A stretch of DNA of 64,000 nucleotides from positions 1 to 64,000 of the forward strand of contig JAQBOZ010000021.1 in NCBI GenBank assembly GCA_028287785.1, given 5' to 3'. The DNA comes from Chlorobiota bacterium. Its GTDB lineage: Bacteria; Bacteroidota; Ignavibacteria; OLB7. Below, one piece after another: positions 7,792 to 16,252 of this stretch (the stretch's first letter is position 1; each line of letters starts with the position of its first letter). The notes beneath the pieces were generated by a model. It saw nothing but the letters and a program-made list of their open reading frames with translations. It searched no databases and was not told where the DNA came from. The translations under genes were made by a program, and so were the position numbers.

Positions 7792-9747
7792 TCAGCGGAG
7801 CACCAGCCAGCCAACCACCACCACGATGCCCGCGACGAAGAGCATCGCGTAGTTCTGCGTTACGCCGGACTGAAGCCTGCGGATGAATGTGGAGATGCCG
7901 CCGGTGGCGCGCGCCGAGCCGTTGATGGCGCCGTCGATCACACCGATGTCCACGAAGCGATGAAAGAACGATCGGGAGATTTTCTGGAGCGGAATCACCA
8001 CGCCGTACTCATAGATATTGTCCACGTACCACTTGTTCCAGAGGAGCTTGTAGATCCCCTTCATCCGGCCGGCAACCGCGTCGGCAAGGCCGGGGCGCTG
8101 CTTGTAGAAGTAGCGCGCCAGGAGGATGCCGGAGACGGCGACGCCAAGGGAGATCGCCATCAGGAGCCATTCGCCGGCGTGCGACACCGATTCGTTCTGA
8201 GCGAACTTTGTATAGGCCGGCTCGAAGACCGGCTCCAGCCAGTGCTCCAGCACGTTCACGTTTCCGAACACGCCCGGCAGCCCCAGAAACCCGCCGGCGA
8301 TCGAGAGGATCGCCAGAATCCAGAGCGGAATCGTCATCAACGCCGGCGACTCGTGCGGGTGAACATGATGGTGGTCAAACCGCTCCTCCCCCTCGAACGT
8401 GAGGTAGACCGAGCGGAACATGTAGAACGCCGTGCAGAACGCCGCCGCCACGCCGAAGAACCAGAGGACCGCATTGCCGTTGGAGAAGGCCCGGAAGAGG
8501 ATCTCATCCTTCGAGAAAAAGCCGCTCAGCGGGAAGATGCCGGAGATCGCCAGCGCGCCTATCAGATAGGTCTTGTAGGTGGAGGGCATGTACTTCTTCA
8601 ATCCCCCCATCTTCTGCATGTCCTGTTCGTCGTGCATGCCGTGGATCACCGACCCGGAGCCGAGGAAGAGGAGCGCCTTGAAGAACGCATGGGTCATCAC
8701 ATGGAACACCGCGGCGGTATAGGCGCCGACGCCGAGCGCGATAAACATAAACCCGAGCTGCGACACTGTCGAGTACGCAAGCACCTTCTTGATATCGTTC
8801 TGCACCAGCCCAACCGTCGCCGCAACCAGCGCCGTCGTGACCGCCACCCCCGTGATCACCGCCATCGTGGCCGGAGAGAGGGTGAACAGGGCGGCATTCC
8901 GGCTGATCAGGAAGATGCCGGAGGTGACCATCGTCGCGGCGTGGATGAGCGCGGAAACCGGCGTGGGGCCGGCCATCGCGTCGGGGAGCCAGACGCCGAG
9001 AGGGATCTGAGCGGACTTGCCGCAGGCGCCGAGAAACAGGCAGAGCGTCGCCACCGTCAGCGCGGTGCTCCCCCCCGGATAGAAGCTGTTGCCGGCCGTC
9101 ACGATCTCGGTGATCTGATGGTACTTCAGCGTATGAAATTCGTTGAAGAGGATGAACATGCCGATCAGCATCCCGAGATCGCCGATCCTGTTCACCACGA
9201 ACGCCTTCTTGGCCGCGTCCCCCGTCCACTTGATCCCGACCCCCTCGAACTTCCTGTCGTACCAGAACCCGATCAGCAGGAACGAGCAGAGCCCCACCCC
9301 CTCCCAGCCGAGAAAGGTGACAAGGAAGTTATCGGCCAGAACCAGGTTCAGCATCATGAAGATGAAGAGGTTCAGATAGGCGAAAAACCGGCTGAAACCG
9401 GGATCGCCGTGCATATAACCGATCGAGTAGATATGAATCAGCGTGCCGATGCCGGTGATGATCAGCAGGAAGATGATCGAAAGCTGATCGATCTGATAGG
9501 AGAAATCCACCGAGAACTGCCCGGCGGTGATCCAGGGGACAAGGTCCACCATCACCCGCCGATGTTCGGCCGGCAGGGAGATCATCCCGGCGAACATCAC
9601 GATTGCCAGAACGAACGCGATGCCGACCGTCGCGGTGCCGATAGCCCCCACGGCCTTTTCCGATCCGATTTTTCTGCCGAGAAGCCCGTTGATCAGAAAG
9701 CCGATCAGCGGCAGCAGCAGAACAATCGGAAGTAGCGTTGAGATCAT
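7792..9747 (-). CDS. nuoL: NADH-quinone oxidoreductase subunit L
   Basis: NuoL is the distal proton-pumping subunit of complex I, with a long lateral helix along the membrane arm. At 651 residues this one is full length. It shows the family motifs FLGWEGVGLCSFLLIGFWY (about 145-163), KSAQIPLGVWLPDAMAGPTP (about 245-264), ALIHAATMVTSGIFLISR and the C-terminal helix plus final membrane anchor. A histidine-rich stretch (HHHVHPHESPA) lies at about 465, in a cytoplasmic or periplasmic loop near the C-terminal third. It is the first gene of the nuoL-nuoM-antiporter-nuoN unit. The upstream neighbour is a Uma2-type gene, so the cluster is separated from nuoA-nuoK. Confidence 0.96.
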   Translation of the reverse strand: MISTLLPIVLLLPLIGFLINGLLGRKIGSEKAVGAIGTATVGIAFVLAIVMFAGMISLPAEHRRVMVDLVPWITAGQFSVDFSYQIDQLSIIFLLIITGIGTLIHIYSIGYMHGDPGFSRFFAYLNLFIFMMLNLVLADNFLVTFLGWEGVGLCSFLLIGFWYDRKFEGVGIKWTGDAAKKAFVVNRIGDLGMLIGMFILFNEFHTLKYHQITEIVTAGNSFYPGGSTALTVATLCLFLGACGKSAQIPLGVWLPDAMAGPTPVSALIHAATMVTSGIFLISRNAALFTLSPATMAVITGVAVTTALVAATVGLVQNDIKKVLAYSTVSQLGFMFIALGVGAYTAAVFHVMTHAFFKALLFLGSGSVIHGMHDEQDMQKMGGLKKYMPSTYKTYLIGALAISGIFPLSGFFSKDEILFRAFSNGNAVLWFFGVAAAFCTAFYMFRSVYLTFEGEERFDHHHVHPHESPALMTIPLWILAILSIAGGFLGLPGVFGNVNVLEHWLEPVFEPAYTKFAQNESVSHAGEWLLMAISLGVAVSGILLARYFYKQRPGLADAVAGRMKGIYKLLWNKWYVDNIYEYGVVIPLQKISRSFFHRFVDIGVIDGAINGSARATGGISTFIRRLQSGVTQNYAMLFVAGIVVVVGWLVLR

Positions 9748-9804
9748 GCTAGAACGTCAAAAAGGAAATTGTATGGCCGACAATACCCGGAAGCCGCAAC
9801 GGCG

Positions 9805-10389
9805 CTACCCAGGTTGATTCATCCAGTCGGCCCTGTCGTAGATATCGCTCAGCCCAAGCTCCATCGCAACCGAGGAGAGCACCAGAACACTGTTCAGTCC
9901 ACCCGTTTCGGTGAAGATCCACCGCCCGTCATCCTGCAGGAGATACTGTTCCACCAGCGGCCGGTCCTGTGCCACAAGGATATATTCCCGCAACGAGGCA
10001 ATCCGCCGGTAAGGCTCGAACTTCACGCCGCGATCATATTTCTCGGTCGAGTCCGAAAGCACCTCGATGATCGCCAGCGGGTCGAGCAGCGTATCCTCCC
10101 TGGCGTCCTCGAACTCCTGACAGCCGCACGCGATCGTCAGATCCGGGTACGTATACGTGCCGGGGGGATTGACCTTCACGCGAAGATCGCTCCCGTAGAC
10201 ATCACACCCCCGTCCCTTCAGCCGGCCGCCAATTGCGACGATCAGGTTGGTGACAATCCGGTTGTGCATCCTGCCGGCCCCGGCCGGCGCGAACACTTCG
10301 CCCGCGAAATACTCGCTTCTGTAGTCAGCAGTCCGCTCGTTCGCCAGATATTCCTCCGGCGTAATAGGTACATGTGGCCGAGTTGCCAT
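9805..10389 (-). CDS. Uma2 family protein (PD-(D/E)XK nuclease fold)
   Basis: This is a 194-residue member of the Uma2 (DUF820) family, which has a restriction-endonuclease-like fold and is common in cyanobacteria and FCB genomes, often in many copies. The start PHVPITPEEYLANERT, the central aspartate in TYPDLTIACG (about 113-122) and the glutamate in LAIIEVLSDSTEKYDRGVKF (about 135-154) match the PD-(D/E)XK core. The biological role of the family is unsettled; some members are linked to mobile elements. No transposon ends were seen around it. It sits 57 bp from the nuoL start and 32 bp from the amidotransferase gene, on the same strand, with no evident functional link to either. Confidence 0.88.
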   Translation of the reverse strand: MATRPHVPITPEEYLANERTADYRSEYFAGEVFAPAGAGRMHNRIVTNLIVAIGGRLKGRGCDVYGSDLRVKVNPPGTYTYPDLTIACGCQEFEDAREDTLLDPLAIIEVLSDSTEKYDRGVKFEPYRRIASLREYILVAQDRPLVEQYLLQDDGRWIFTETGGLNSVLVLSSVAMELGLSDIYDRADWMNQPG

Positions 10390-10421
10390 GTGCGCGCGAA
10401 CCTGGTACGGAAAGCTCCAGA

Positions 10422-11318
10422 TCAGGCATTGTACACGAACGCCGCTTTCTCGAACGGAAGCTCGATATCGGCGAAGCGGATCGAAAGATCCTCGTCGATG
10501 ATGAGCATCGAGTTGCGGACGACCTTGGTCCAGTCCGACTTGACGCCGGTAAACGGCTCCGAGGAGATCACCACCGCCTCGCTCCTCCCCTCATCCGGGA
10601 GCATGAACGAGCGATGTTCGGTGGTCATATACTCCTTGCCGAACATATAATAGAGTGATGCCGGCTGCACGCGCGGGTTGGTAGTGTAGCGCGTGGCGAC
10701 GATCGAGCGACCGTTCGAGACGCAGAGGTTCAGGTAGGAATGCTCGCGGACATCATGTTCAAAGAGGAGCCGGTTGAAGTCGGCAAACATCGCGAACATC
10801 GCCTCCACCATCTCCTCGGTGCTCACCGGGCCTTTCGGATCACGGAGATTGTTGAGGAACAGGCCGAACAGATGCTCCGAATCGGTGGAGCCCTGCACGG
10901 CATCGTACGCCTCATCCTTCAGCTCACGCAACAGCGACCGACGGATTTTCCGGAACCCCTGCACCATCCCGTTGTGCATCCATGTCAGCTTGCCGTAGAC
11001 GAACGGATGGCAGTTCAGCTCCTCCACCAGCGATCCGGGCGTTGCCGCGCGGATATGGGCGAAGAGCATCGGCGTCTTGACTTTCTTTGCGAGGAAGCGC
11101 AGGTTCTGATCGCTCCACGACGGATGCGTGGAACGGAACTGGCACGGCTCATCGTCCAGATCGAAGTTGTACCAGCTTATGCCGAACCCATCGCCGTTGA
11201 TGGGAATCGACATCTCCTGGGCTCCAAGCGACTGGCGATCGATCAGCGAATGCTGTGGGCGATAGAGAAGGTCGTCCGCCAGGACGGGCTTACCGATATA
11301 CGCGAGAAATCGACACAT
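10422..11318 (-). CDS. Class II glutamine amidotransferase, EgtC/YafJ-like
   Basis: The protein (298 residues) starts MCRFLAYIG, so Cys2 becomes the N-terminal nucleophile of a class II (Ntn) glutaminase after methionine removal. NGDGFGISWY (about 41-50), FAHIRAATPG (about 88-97), the CHPFVYGKLTWMHNGMV segment and TDSEHLFGLFLNNL are all typical of the YafJ/EgtC branch. EgtC removes the gamma-glutamyl group from hercynylcysteine sulfoxide conjugate in ergothioneine synthesis. Because egtB, egtD and egtA lie a few kilobases upstream on the same strand, it is a reasonable EgtC candidate. However, lipB and lpdA lie between them, and general YafJ-like proteins of unknown role look much the same. 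Family is sure; pathway assignment is inference. Confidence 0.8.
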   Translation of the reverse strand: MCRFLAYIGKPVLADDLLYRPQHSLIDRQSLGAQEMSIPINGDGFGISWYNFDLDDEPCQFRSTHPSWSDQNLRFLAKKVKTPMLFAHIRAATPGSLVEELNCHPFVYGKLTWMHNGMVQGFRKIRRSLLRELKDEAYDAVQGSTDSEHLFGLFLNNLRDPKGPVSTEEMVEAMFAMFADFNRLLFEHDVREHSYLNLCVSNGRSIVATRYTTNPRVQPASLYYMFGKEYMTTEHRSFMLPDEGRSEAVVISSEPFTGVKSDWTKVVRNSMLIIDEDLSIRFADIELPFEKAAFVYNA

Positions 11319-11481
11319 AATCGTTCAATTCGGATTGCGGAAACCGCTTCCATCGCCGGCCCTCGAAGGGCGACGGCCGGGAGCCCGTGTCCAGTGAAGC
11401 CATCTCTGATGTTCAGCCTGCGAATATACGCACGGATCGGCAAAACGAGCCCTATCGCGGAGCATTCGCCGCCGACCGGAT

Positions 11482-12177
11482 CTACATTGCCCCGGCGCCC
11501 TGATCGGGTTCCAGGAACGTCCCGTCCCACGCGCCGGCAACGGCCGCCGCCACCTCCTCCAGTGTCCGCCGGACCCCCGTCTCCACCTCGATCGATGTCA
11601 CCTTGTACTCAGCGATGCCGCAGGGGACGATCGCCGAGAAGCGGTCCAGATCGGTCGTCACGTTCAGCGCGAAGCCGTGCATCGTCACCCATCGTGAGGC
11701 GCGAACGCCGATGGCGCAGAGCTTCCGGTCATCGCACCAGACGCCGCTCATGCCGGGATGCCGCCCTCCGCGCAATCCCCAGGGCGCTATCGCGCGGATG
11801 ATAAGCTCCTCCAGCGTCCGCATGTACCAGCCCAGATCCTCGCGGAAGTCCGCCAGCCGGATGATGGGATAGCCCACAAGCTGTCCCGGCCCGTGGTAGG
11901 TCACATCCCCACCCCGGTCCACGTCGAACACCTCGTATCCGTTGGCCTTCAGGAGATCGCGGGAGAGAAGGAGATTGGAATCATTGCGGGCATTCCGGCC
12001 GATCGTGATCACATCCGGATGCTCGCAGAGAAGGAAGGTGTTGGGGCGATTTCCCCGCATCACCTCGTCGAAGATCCTGCGCTGGAGATCCCATGCGTCG
12101 CCGTAACCGATCCTCCCCAGCCATTCCGGCCGGACAGAGGCGGCGGCATGTTCAATCAGCGGAGTTGTTTTCAGCAT
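11482..12177 (-). CDS. lipB: Lipoyl(octanoyl) transferase LipB
   Basis: LipB moves octanoyl groups from acyl carrier protein onto the lipoyl domains of 2-oxoacid dehydrogenases and the glycine cleavage system. The protein shows the family sequence in order: CEHPDVITIGRNARN (about 50-64), the substrate-site stretch RGGDVTYHGPGQLVGYPII (about 83-101), and GVRASRWVTMHGFALNV with the conserved catalytic-lysine-region context near the C-terminal third. I placed the start at the ATG at 12177 (231 residues). The longer reading from 12264 would run through the palindromic repeat at 12217-12245 and gives an unfamily-like N-terminus. The next gene upstream, lpdA, uses lipoate, which makes co-transcription sensible. 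Confidence 0.94.
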   Translation of the reverse strand: MLKTTPLIEHAAASVRPEWLGRIGYGDAWDLQRRIFDEVMRGNRPNTFLLCEHPDVITIGRNARNDSNLLLSRDLLKANGYEVFDVDRGGDVTYHGPGQLVGYPIIRLADFREDLGWYMRTLEELIIRAIAPWGLRGGRHPGMSGVWCDDRKLCAIGVRASRWVTMHGFALNVTTDLDRFSAIVPCGIAEYKVTSIEVETGVRRTLEEVAAAVAGAWDGTFLEPDQGAGAM

Positions 12178-12216
12178 CGCACGTCTCCGGAATAATCGTT
12201 TGACGTCGGATCGGTT

Positions 12217-12245
12217 GTCGGGGCGGGTTTGAAACCCGCCCCGAC
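12217..12245. repeat. Dispersed palindromic repeat, copy 2 (complete, 29 bp)
   Basis: This is the longest copy: a perfect palindrome with 14-nt arms (GTCGGGGCGGGTTT and its complement) around a central G. It lies in the 109 bp between lpdA and lipB and would form a strong hairpin in the transcript. Confidence 0.92.
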
Positions 12246-12286
12246 ACGCCGACGCTGACTCCATACTTAATACTTGATCCGCAATG

Positions 12287-13690
12287 TCAGATATTGAGCG
12301 CCTCGCCGTATGCGTCGGCGGCGGCTTCCATCACTCCCTCGGAGAGCGTCGGATGGGCGTGAACGGTGTGGAAGAGCGTCTCGGCGGTTGCCTCGGCTGC
12401 GCGCGCCGTGCAGATCTCGGCGATCATCTCGGTCGCCTCCACGCCGACGATATGCCCGCCAAGGATCTCGCCGTACTTCGCGTCGATCACCAGCTTGACA
12501 AAACCGTCGGTCTCGCCGATCGCGCGCGCCTTGCCGCTCGCCTTGAACGGGAACTTGCCGATCTTCACCTCGTAGCCCGCCTCGCGCGCCTTTTTCTCGG
12601 TGAGGCCGACCGAGGCAACCTGCGGCTGGCAGTAGGTGCAGCCGGGGATGTTCGAGTAGTCCACGCCGTGGGTGTCGTGCCCGGCGATATGCTCCGCGGC
12701 GACAACTCCCTCCGCCGAGGCCACGTGCGCCAGCCATGGCGCGCCAATCACATCGCCGATCGCGTAGATCCCCTCGATGTTCGTCTTCATGAACTTATCG
12801 ACCTTGATATGCCCGCGCTCCACGTTCACGCCCAGCGCCTCCAGCCCCAGATTCTCCACGTTGCCGGTCACGCCAACGGCGTTCAGCGCAAGGTCCGCGG
12901 TCAGGGTCTTCCGCTCCCCCTTCTTGTTCTCGACCACCACCTCCACCCCCTCGCCGGCGGCCTTCGCGGAGATCACGCGGGTTTCGGTCATGATATCGAT
13001 CTTCTTCTTCTTGAACGTGCGCGCCACCTCCTTGGAGGAATCCTCATCCTCGACCGGAAGGATCATCGGCTGCATCTCGATCACCGTCACCTTGGTTCCG
13101 AACGCATTATAGAAGTAGGCGAACTCGATGCCGATCGCCCCGGCGCCGATCACGATCATCGAACCGGGAACCTTCCCCTGAAGCATCGCCTCGGTTGATG
13201 TGATCACCTTCTGATTGTCCACCTCGATGCCGGGGAACACGCGCGGACGGGCGCCCGTGGCGATCATGATGTTCTTCGCCTCCACCGTATCGGTCACCTT
13301 GCCGTCCTTGTCGCGGATCTCCACCACGCCGGGACGGGGGATGAACCCGGAGCCGTTGATCACCGTCACCGTGTTCTTCTTCATCAGAAAGCTGACGCCG
13401 GAGGAGTTCGCGTCCGCCACCTCGCGGCTTCGGGCGATCACTTTCGGGAAATCGACGGTGAACTTCTCGATCCCGAACCCGAACTCATCGGCGTGGTTCA
13501 GGAAATGCATGTACTCGGCGTTCTTCAGAAGCGCCTTCGTCGGGATGCATCCCCAGTTGAGGCAGATGCCCCCAAGCCTGTCCCTCTCCACGATTGCGGT
13601 CTTCAGCCCAAGCTGGTGCGCGCGAATCGCCGCGATATAACCACCCGGCCCGCTGCCGATCACGATCAGATCAAAGTTCTTGTCAGCCAT
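12287..13690 (-). CDS. lpdA: Dihydrolipoyl dehydrogenase
   Basis: This E3 flavoenzyme reoxidises dihydrolipoamide with NAD+ for pyruvate and 2-oxoglutarate dehydrogenases and glycine cleavage. The 467-residue protein has an FAD-binding GSGPGG at 12-17, the redox disulfide in GGICLNWGCIPTKALL (Cys43 and Cys48), a second dinucleotide-binding stretch VIGAGAIGIEFAYFY near 175, the AIGDV stretch near 310, and the dimer-interface catalytic histidine in HAHPTLSE close to the C-terminus. These are all the expected features. lipB lies downstream on the same strand after the palindromic repeat. The E1 and E2 partners are not in the window. Confidence 0.97.
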   Translation of the reverse strand: MADKNFDLIVIGSGPGGYIAAIRAHQLGLKTAIVERDRLGGICLNWGCIPTKALLKNAEYMHFLNHADEFGFGIEKFTVDFPKVIARSREVADANSSGVSFLMKKNTVTVINGSGFIPRPGVVEIRDKDGKVTDTVEAKNIMIATGARPRVFPGIEVDNQKVITSTEAMLQGKVPGSMIVIGAGAIGIEFAYFYNAFGTKVTVIEMQPMILPVEDEDSSKEVARTFKKKKIDIMTETRVISAKAAGEGVEVVVENKKGERKTLTADLALNAVGVTGNVENLGLEALGVNVERGHIKVDKFMKTNIEGIYAIGDVIGAPWLAHVASAEGVVAAEHIAGHDTHGVDYSNIPGCTYCQPQVASVGLTEKKAREAGYEVKIGKFPFKASGKARAIGETDGFVKLVIDAKYGEILGGHIVGVEATEMIAEICTARAAEATAETLFHTVHAHPTLSEGVMEAAADAYGEALNI

Positions 13691-13771
13691 GAGAATTGGG
13701 AAATGAGGTAGAGGGGCTCACCGAAGTTGCCGCCCCGTTACGGTTAACGGTTTCTGGGATTTACCGGCGTC

Positions 13772-13793
13772 GGTTCCGGGAAGCTCCGGAACC
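13772..13793. terminator. Hairpin in the egtA-lpdA gap
   Basis: An 8-bp perfect stem (GGTTCCGG/CCGGAACC) with a 6-nt loop lies about 130 bp beyond the egtA stop and before lpdA. No T-run follows on either strand, so a termination role is tentative. Confidence 0.35.
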
Positions 13794-13924
13794 TTGGGAA
13801 GATGTGTGTGCGACCAGGGCGCGGATACCACCGGCAAAGCAGTAAAGTTAGCGAAGCAGTGCGGGCCGGAAAAGCTGCGGTGAGAAGTGTTACAGATTGG
13901 GGAGATGGGATGCGTGCAGCCGTT

Positions 13925-15223
13925 TCACCCCCCCGGAGTAAGCCCGCGCGAGGCGAAGCGACGGTGATATTCATCGGCGATCGAGGCAAGCCGCGGGTCC
14001 TCGATCGATGGAATCGCCATGTGGAGAAGCTCCACGCCGGTCTCGAAATCGGACCGCCAGTAGCCGTCGTGTTCGTACTCCATCCAGCCGCGCCGACGCG
14101 TCCGGTTTTCGATCCGTTCCAGCGCCGCGGCCCGGAGCCCGTCGGTGTAGATCAGCGTGGAGGCAATCGCCAGCGGCACCCCCCACCACTCCTCCGGAAG
14201 CGCGTCGACCGAACGAAGCTCCATCCAGCCGCGCGGGCGGACATCGGGAAAAAGGGTTGTCAGATGGAGCCGCCAGGCATCCATGTCGCAGGTGAACGGC
14301 CCGCCGCGCCGCATCCACTCGCGGAAGCTGACCGGCTCCGGCGGCGGGAGGAACGTGCCGTCCGCCATGCGGATCAGCATCACACGGGCGTCCAGGGCAA
14401 AGCGGAGATAATCGGCGACGGGGTCAAGATCGGGACGATCGTACAGCCGGCCGGTGCGTGAAGGGTCCAGACGGCGCCAGATCTCGTGACGGAAGCTCCT
14501 GTAACGCAGTCCGTTGTGGACATGCGGCGCGTTCGCGAAGATCGCATTGAGCGATGGGGCGATCATGTTCGCCAGCCGCCACCGGTCCGATGCCGCCGCC
14601 GAGCCGAAATCGAGATTGATCTGGAGCGAACAGGTGGCGCGCATCATCTGCCGTCCGAACGGCCCGATGCTGTCGAAGTAGCTGTCCATCGCCGTGTAAC
14701 GCGGCTTGCGGACCTGAAGCGGCAGGGCGTCGGCGGCGTGAAGCCCGCTGTAGCCACGGCTCATCAGCTCGATTCCCATCGCGCCGGCGGCTTCCCGCAG
14801 CAGCGCGACCGTCGCCACAAGATCATCGAGCGCCGCGGCCGGAGAGGCCAGAGCGGGGCCGCTGTACTCGATCTGTCCGGCCGGCTCAAGGGTCAGGCAT
14901 CCCCCACCCGCACGGAGCACGGTTATCGCGCCGCTCGCATCATCGACCCATTCCCATCCATTGCTCGACGCGAACCTTTCCAGCAGCCGGGCCAGCGATG
15001 CGCCGTCGCCAGCGGATCGGAGCGGCACCGGGGCAAGGTTCCCGCCGGAATCGCGGAGCAGCGGGAACAGCTCCAGCTCCACGCCGACACGGTCATCACG
15101 ACGCGGGACAAACGCGCCGAACAGATCGTTCGCAATCATCGCATAGAGGTCCTCCTCGCGGAGCGCGCCCTGCGATAAGCAACTGGGGTGGGATCTCTGG
15201 CCGATCACTGTTGGTTCGTTCAT
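13925..15223 (-). CDS. egtA: Glutamate-cysteine ligase, EgtA type
   Basis: EgtA joins glutamate and cysteine to give gamma-glutamylcysteine, the sulfur donor for EgtB in the actinobacterial-type ergothioneine route. The 432-residue protein belongs to the GCS2/EgtA branch: VGVELELFPL (about 46-55), QIEYSGPALASP near 118, ELMSRGYSGLHAAD, the segment MMRATCSLQINLDFGS (about 190-205) and PRGWMELRSVDALPEEWW (about 315-332). It starts 6 bp after the egtD stop, so egtB, egtD and egtA form one tight operon. That neighbourhood is the main reason to call it EgtA instead of a glutathione-type GshA; no gshB was seen. Confidence 0.9.
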   Translation of the reverse strand: MNEPTVIGQRSHPSCLSQGALREEDLYAMIANDLFGAFVPRRDDRVGVELELFPLLRDSGGNLAPVPLRSAGDGASLARLLERFASSNGWEWVDDASGAITVLRAGGGCLTLEPAGQIEYSGPALASPAAALDDLVATVALLREAAGAMGIELMSRGYSGLHAADALPLQVRKPRYTAMDSYFDSIGPFGRQMMRATCSLQINLDFGSAAASDRWRLANMIAPSLNAIFANAPHVHNGLRYRSFRHEIWRRLDPSRTGRLYDRPDLDPVADYLRFALDARVMLIRMADGTFLPPPEPVSFREWMRRGGPFTCDMDAWRLHLTTLFPDVRPRGWMELRSVDALPEEWWGVPLAIASTLIYTDGLRAAALERIENRTRRRGWMEYEHDGYWRSDFETGVELLHMAIPSIEDPRLASIADEYHRRFASRGLTPGG

Positions 15224-15229
15224 TCCTTC

Positions 15230-16225
15230 CTATCCGTTTTCCCGGCGGGCAAGCGCCAGCGCGAAAAGCTCGCCGGAATCGCTGAAGATGTCCAGCACAT
15301 TCAAACCGGCCGCCGCCATCAGCGCACTCGCGCTTTCGCGCGTGAACTTCCGGCTGATCTCCGTCAGGATCGTCTCCCCCCGACCGAACCGTACATCCAT
15401 CCCGATCGATTCGATGGGGACGACCTGCTCCGTAAGGCTTGCCAGGTGCATCTCGATCTGCGACGCGCGCGGGTTGAAGAACGCGTAATGCCGGAATGAC
15501 CCGGTATCGAACGCGCCTCCCAGCTCGCGGTTGATCACGCGGAGCACGTTGAGATTGAACTCCGCGGTGACGCCGTCGGCATCGTTATACGCGGCGTGAA
15601 GCATGGCCGGGTCCTTCACCAGATCGATGCCGAGGAGGAAGAGATCATCCTCCCCCATCCCCGAGGACACGCGCCGGAGGAATGCCGTGGCCTCCTCCTC
15701 GGTGAAGTTCCCGATGGTGCTTCCAAGGAAGATGATCAGCCGGGGGCCGGGCGCGGTCAGCGGCGGCAGGCCGGCGTTGAAATCGCCGATCACGGCATCC
15801 ACCGCAAGGCCGGGGTACTCGCGGACCAGGCTCTCCGCCGTGGAGAGAAGCATCTCGCGGCTGATATCGATCGGCACGTAGCGTTTCAACACGCCGGCGT
15901 CCTCCATGGCCGAAAGCAGAAGCCGCGTCTTCAGGGAGCTTCCCGAGCCGAACTCCACGAGGGTGGCCGGACGGTAATGCTCGACAAGCTCCGGGGCGAT
16001 ATCCCGCAGGATGGCGCTCTCCGTCCGCGTCTGATAATATTCCGGCAGATCGCAGATCTTCTCGAAAAGCTGCGAGCCGGTCTCATCGTAGAAATACTTC
16101 GGCTGAAGCTCCCTGCGTGGCAGCGAAAGCCCCCGGAGCACATCGGCGGCAAGCGCGGCGCGATAGTCCTCCACCTCCGACTGCTCGGCGATGGTGATGT
16201 TGTCGATCGATTGTTCTGAGTTCAC
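15230..16225 (-). CDS. egtD: L-histidine N(alpha)-methyltransferase EgtD
   Basis: EgtD trimethylates histidine to hercynine with S-adenosylmethionine, the first committed step of ergothioneine synthesis. The 331-residue protein is full length. It has the family start LPRRELQPKYFYDETGS (about 35-51), the tyrosine-bearing LPEYYQTRTE, the SAM-binding loop FGSGSS at 92-97, and the histidine-binding TEISRKF near the C-terminus, where Glu289 and Ser291 correspond to the E-x-S pair that defines histidine specificity in mycobacterial EgtD. It lies between egtB (27 bp upstream) and egtA (6 bp downstream). The function is well supported. Confidence 0.96.
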   Translation of the reverse strand: MNSEQSIDNITIAEQSEVEDYRAALAADVLRGLSLPRRELQPKYFYDETGSQLFEKICDLPEYYQTRTESAILRDIAPELVEHYRPATLVEFGSGSSLKTRLLLSAMEDAGVLKRYVPIDISREMLLSTAESLVREYPGLAVDAVIGDFNAGLPPLTAPGPRLIIFLGSTIGNFTEEEATAFLRRVSSGMGEDDLFLLGIDLVKDPAMLHAAYNDADGVTAEFNLNVLRVINRELGGAFDTGSFRHYAFFNPRASQIEMHLASLTEQVVPIESIGMDVRFGRGETILTEISRKFTRESASALMAAAGLNVLDIFSDSGELFALALARRENG

Positions 16226-16252
16226 ACGATTCCTCGATAGTGTCGTCCGGGC

